In this document: positions 60,468 through 64,000 of the stretch, piece after piece
Layout: every line of letters starts with the position of its first letter
How positions within the stretch are numbered: the first letter of the stretch is position 1
NCBI GenBank assembly: GCA_022606425.2
Contig: JAHDVF020000501.1
Location: forward strand, 248,001-312,000
DNA from: Lepidostoma basale
Lineage: Eukaryota > Arthropoda > Insecta > Trichoptera > Lepidostomatidae
DNA length: 64,000 nt
Reading direction: 5' to 3'
Made by a program: the position numbers and the translations under genes
Notes under the pieces: generated by a model
What the model saw: the letters and a program-made list of their open reading frames with translations, nothing else
Told to the model about the DNA's origin: nothing
Database searches by the model: none

Positions 60468-60745
60468 TAATTAATTAACCATCACGCTGTCTCCCGAAGG
60501 GGTAGGCAGAAATAATGGACTGCCACACTTTAACCGATGCGGCACTCCATCCTTCTCTTTTCGCCCCCGCGAGAGATGGATTGCGAACCTCATCGCCACC
60601 AATAGGCATCTCCCGCGCACAGTTCAATCGTCTAACGTCCACAAAATAAATATAAAACCAATAATATATAATACAATGATATAAAATAAAATAACAAAAT
60701 TAAAATAATATAAAAAATAATGTTCTTTTAGATGGTGCAAATGTT
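60468..60745 (-). mobile_element. SINE-H, 3' half
   Basis: ccatcacgctgtctcccgaa, gatgcggcactccatccttc and caataggcatctcccgcgca; truncated near 60745 (gatggtgcaaatgtt). Confidence 0.8.
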
Positions 60746-60939
60746 GTCAGTCTAAAATTCTTTCACTAGTTATTTATTATTGTATCTAATTTCTTCATTG
60801 TTCTAATTTTGTTTATACCAAATTACGTTATTCTAAGATTTACTAATTAGATGGTTGAAGTAAAAGAGGCACTAAGTACCAAAAAACTAAGAATGCAGTT
60901 TTTTGTTCTATATGACAAACAGAACGAAGCTGCATCATA

Positions 60940-61170
60940 ATATAAATTGGCAAAAACCCGGATATCATTAAGAAAGGGTATGATAATATTTTAAATACAA
61001 GAAAGCGAGAGAGGAATACTTCGATTTTCTCCGAAAGTAATTCAAAACATTCGAATGCACACGATGTGCATACCTGTAAACGTTTCAGGATTATTTTGAA
61101 TTTGGTTCTGACTATTAATGAAAACAAAAGAAGAACAATTTTGTATTGTTAATAGTAAAAAAAAAAATTA
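60940..61170 (+). repeat. Dispersed repeat P, left part
   Basis: agaaagcgagagaggaatac and gaagaacaattttgtattgt as in 18880-19140. Interrupted by the MITE and resumes at 61772. Confidence 0.65.
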
Positions 61171-61769
61171 GGGGAAGAAGTACTAATGTTGGCACCCCCC
61201 CAATGATTGGCACTCTTCGTTTCAATAGCACGTAGAAACTGTAAAATTGTCGAAATAATAAATTTTCGCACTGTTTTAAAATCTTTAATTAATATATTTT
61301 GCATTTGAGGAATTTATTTTTTCATGCCTGGTAAAACTAATTGAGAAATGGAAAAAGAAATGGAAATGGAAAAAAACGTTAACAAGTCACCTGATTTCAA
61401 TGCATTATTTAATATTTACAAAAAAACTTAAACCTACTTGGATTAGTACAGAAACAACCAATTTAGAAGTAGATAATAAGAATGATCCCTCTGAATAAAT
61501 ATATTTACTGTGCCAATAATTATACATTTACGTTATGCCAATCATTATACTCGAGGTGCCAATGATTATGTTTTTAGGATATTTTTTTTGCAAAAAAATC
61601 TACGACTAATGGTTATTTCAGAAGGATTGCTGTGTGTGTTTTTTATTATCTAAATAGTTCATAAAATATGAATTTAAAAAGAAAAAAATCATAAACATAA
61701 AAAGTGAGACGCATAGACATGAAACATGAAAAGTTTTTCTTAGAGTGCCAATCATTGTACTGCTTACCC
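61171..61769. mobile_element. MITE, 599 bp, TA target
   Basis: Left end ggggaagaagtactaatgtt with ggcac; right end, inverted, gggtaagcagtacaatgatt with ggcactc. TA at 61169-61170 and 61770-61771. Several internal copies of tgccaatgatt / tgccaatcatt in both directions. Non-coding; probably Tc1/mariner-mobilised. Confidence 0.75.
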
Positions 61770-61771
61770 TA

Positions 61772-61860
61772 CATTAAAAGTAAACTTATTATTGATTACG
61801 ATTGTACAGTAAAGCAAGTTTGAAGGGTAGGAAATCTTTACTTCAATGAAAATGATCTTT
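61772..61860 (+). repeat. Dispersed repeat P, right part
   Basis: attgattacgattgtacagt, gcaagtttgaagggtaggaa as in 19070-19130. Confidence 0.65.
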
Positions 61861-61909
61861 GATTAATACAAAGTTGCGGTACTTATCTCAAATCAAGAAT
61901 AAAAGGAAC

Positions 61910-61985
61910 AAATGATCTTAGGATTTAAAATACTCCGTAACCTCATTGATAGCCCCATACCTCTTGAAATGTTGAGTATGTGACT
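61910..61985 (+). mobile_element. LINE-F fragment
   Basis: atcttaggatttaaaatact and cgtaacctcattgatagccc encode LGFKILRNLIDSPIPLEML, as in 26079-26440. Confidence 0.75.
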
Positions 61986-62139
61986 GCCAATCATTGTTTA
62001 AATAATACGAGTATAATATGGTTAAGTTAAAATGTATTTTTACACCAGAATCCTGAAAAGTACCGTGGCGGTCAACGTGCTAATGTTCTTATATAAAGCA
62101 GTATCGTAGTAGAGTACTGTAACATTGTACAATACAATA

Positions 62140-62400
62140 AAGATCCGCTATTTAATAGTACAAGTAACATACGCCGTCTTTATGTCCGAGAACCACAAGC
62201 GGATGAGAGATTTACACTTGTGAATTATCCTCAATTGACATAGCGTATCCCTTGCTGATTCAGATATGATAATCTCCCTCCATCTCCTTCCTCCTCGCGC
62301 CCCTTCACCTCCTCTGTCTCCTGTCCTCGTCCTCTCACTTCGGGCTTGCTTCGCCGCGCGCCCACTCAAAGGAAAATGCCCTCAAATTATCATCGCTGTT
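62140..62400. other. GC-richer single-copy island
   Basis: tcctcctcgcgccccttcac, ctgtcctcgtcctctcactt, cttcgccgcgcgcccactca. A 73-codon minus frame rich in Arg/Gly is composition-driven. No repeat match. Confidence 0.4.
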
Positions 62401-62620
62401 ACCATACACGGTACAATTATTATCACAGATTACAAAACGTGTTAAATATATATAAAAAAGTACAATTATATCAAAATCATATAAAATAATTACTAAACGT
62501 TTGTATTAATTTTCAAAAATAGTTTCAATCAAAATAAATACATTTCAATCATAAAAAGGAACAGAATTCGTTAACTCGTGTCGATTCTAGTAAAAAATAT
62601 TATAAAACAATTCATATTTC
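62401..62620. other. No recognised feature
   Basis: AT-rich. Confidence 0.4.
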
Positions 62621-62624
62621 AATC

Positions 62625-62845
62625 ACGTATACTTCGTGAAAGAGTGGCAACAGCTATGACTATCTCATACCAAAGTTCTTGGTTTCAGTTCCCAGCGATG
62701 ACAGTGTGAAAAAAATTACATGGTGTTTGGCCTGGTAGAATTCACGTGACATAAAAATGGAGATAGATTAGCTACCTATCACAGGTCATGGGCATTAATA
62801 GCTAAAACAAATATATACACTCATTGGGTTTAAATAACTTGTTTT
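62625..62845 (+). mobile_element. SINE-1, tail type II, old
   Basis: tacttcgtgaaagagtggca head, weak B box ggtttcagttcccagcg, body gaattcacgtgacataaaaa, tail cattgggtttaaataacttg. Confidence 0.7.
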
Positions 62846-63120
62846 GTATAAAAATGGGGAAAGCAACGGGAAACTACAACATTGCCCAAATGGCATCCCA
62901 AGCTACAGCAAAATGATACTATGTACATCTAAATATACTAATACTTTATCTAATACTGTATCTATTGATTATTTCTCTCGTAATAACATTTTTTATAGAC
63001 CGTTTTTTGACATATTCATTGCCCTGAATTGATCTTGTGAATTTGGAAATTTCTGCAACACGGATGAAAATTTTCATATAAAGACGTCAATTTTCTTAAA
63101 GTTTTATTAATATATAAGAA
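62846..63120. other. No recognised feature
   Basis: AT-rich, a 62-codon frame without motif. Confidence 0.4.
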
Positions 63121-63124
63121 TAGT

Positions 63125-63215
63125 GATATGCTTTATATTTGTAGAGTATTCTTGGACATTTGATAATATCCTAGCAAGGTGAAACGTGTCATTAAAAATA
63201 ATGAAACTTCTTTAC
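63125..63215 (+). repeat. P3 arm with hammerhead-like core
   Basis: TTGATAA-TATCCT-AGCA-AGGT-GAAAC-GT-GTC (about 63160-63190), then aataatgaaacttctt tail. Core 5' part degenerate as in all P3. Confidence 0.6.
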
Positions 63216-63900
63216 CGAATACCGAAGTTATTATCAATATTAACTTTAAAGAGTAACGTAAGGTTTTTACAAAAACTTTAAGATCACGTCACAATTTTTT
63301 TAAAATTATTTATATCCTTGATTCATCAATAAAAATACCTTCTTATATGACTATATTACATCTTGGACCGATCGTGTATGGTCCGCTCTGGTTGCACAGC
63401 GCGAGTATAGAAGTGTAGGTAAGTTTGAACAAAAAGTTGTTTTATAATAACAACACCAAATTCTCTCACGATTATCCCAAAGTGGGGTCTCAAATTGTGT
63501 CCAGGTAATTTATTTATAAAAAAATATATAATGTTTTTTATAGAAATATTTTCGGTAAAACACAATGGCGACGGGCGACCGAGCTCGCCTCAATTTGGTT
63601 AATACCAAAACTGTTCAAATAAAAACGTAATTCATCAAATTACTTAAAATTGGAACCAGGAGATTCCAAATAATTATGTTATTCCATAAATTGGTATCAT
63701 AGATTAATATTATATAATATTTGAACATATCAACTTTAAACATTATGTATAATATAATGTCTTATTCTAAAAATTTATGTAAATTAAATAATAATTGATA
63801 ACACTCATATAAATTGATAGGTTGTGAATATTTTTTATCAAATTATACGTTTTACTGCTCGCTAAAAGACTGATTATAAATGTCTGCATCTCCTTTTCAA
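63216..63900. other. No recognised feature
   Basis: AT-rich. A small GC-richer part 63355-63420 and 63565-63600 (atggcgacgggcgaccgagc) shows no motif. Confidence 0.4.
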
Positions 63901-63904
63901 CATA

Positions 63905-64000
63905 GTATTTATAATAATCAAATGATTTCACTGAAATCTCTTGATGGAAGTTAATTTTAAATAATAATTAAACAAAACGATGTTTTTTAAACTACTTCCA
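63905..64000. repeat. P7 left arm, cut by window end
   Basis: tgatttcactgaaatctctt, gatggaagttaattttaaat and aacgatgttttttaaactac match 36370-36450. Confidence 0.8.

Noticed and set aside
62148..62369. Arg/Gly-rich 73-codon minus frame as a small protein or first exon
   Set aside because: Low-complexity composition effect over a GC-rich patch; no splice or start context, no homology recognised.
1..64000. Penelope-like RT or GIY-YIG endonuclease gene
   Set aside because: I looked for it as partner of the ribozyme repeats; every RT fragment here is of the non-LTR type and none shows GIY-YIG.

Overview
This 64 kb window looks like non-coding nuclear DNA from an insect, most likely a moth or butterfly. 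The sequence is strongly AT-rich by eye and I find no complete host gene. It is packed with decayed fragments of many non-LTR retrotransposon (LINE) families whose C-terminal reverse-transcriptase peptides resemble those common in lepidopteran genomes. A tRNA-derived SINE, a mariner, a hAT and other DNA transposon pieces are also present. The species assignment is inference. The window is probably a large intron or intergenic region: some 15 short, GC-richer, apparently single-copy islands lie between the repeats.

Family names used here are my own labels. LINE-A is RTE-like, with a (TTAG)n 3' tail and C-terminal motifs RRACMTRCMNVEEARE and SILSAYP-GETA; LINE-A2 is a subfamily. LINE-B carries YGLETVTL and HVARSSDEKW. 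LINE-D carries HTLRRNPACIAQGALDW. LINE-E carries YLGHVLRGEKY. LINE-K carries ADTVRTKGLLRTSEMK. LINE-B, D, E and K all end in (GAA)n. LINE-G carries VPDRFLRERQLRLFYLP and ends in TGATT repeats. LINE-C, F, L, M, N and O are represented by short pieces. SINE-1 is tRNA-derived. SINE-H borrows the LINE-A 3' end.

Layout. 0-15 kb: LINE-A, B, C, E, K and M fragments, with hammerhead-bearing fold-back repeats at 0.2, 3, 5, 7, 8.5 and 12.4 kb. 15.6-19.6 kb: a LINE-A 3' end, a nearly intact mariner (16326-17646) and a long perfect-looking palindrome (19261-19584). 20-33 kb: LINE mosaics, a small TIR element, a LINE-G copy split by a 614-bp hAT derivative with a matching target-site duplication. 32.5-33.9 kb: the largest coding remnant, a LINE-A reverse transcriptase with its YADD motif. 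35.3-36.1 kb: a LINE-A copy nested in an older LINE-A2. 39.0-40.5 kb: a recently amplified 197-bp tandem array. 40.7-42.2 kb: a local duplication carrying LINE-B. 43-50 kb and 50-64 kb: more fold-back repeats, SINEs, LINE ends, and a 599-bp TA-flanked MITE at 61 kb.

The most interesting signal is a class of fold-back repeats. At least eight sequence-unrelated families share one layout: CUGANGA, one extra nucleotide, a short hairpin, GAAAC, 2-4 nucleotides, then GUC or GUU. This is the catalytic core of a type I hammerhead ribozyme with a minimal, often palindromic helix III, as known from Penelope-like elements and related retrozymes. Helices I and II differ in sequence between families but still pair, which argues for real structure. 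Many copies occur as head-to-head pairs, one ribozyme per strand. No Penelope reverse transcriptase or GIY-YIG gene is visible, so these are non-autonomous or truncated copies.
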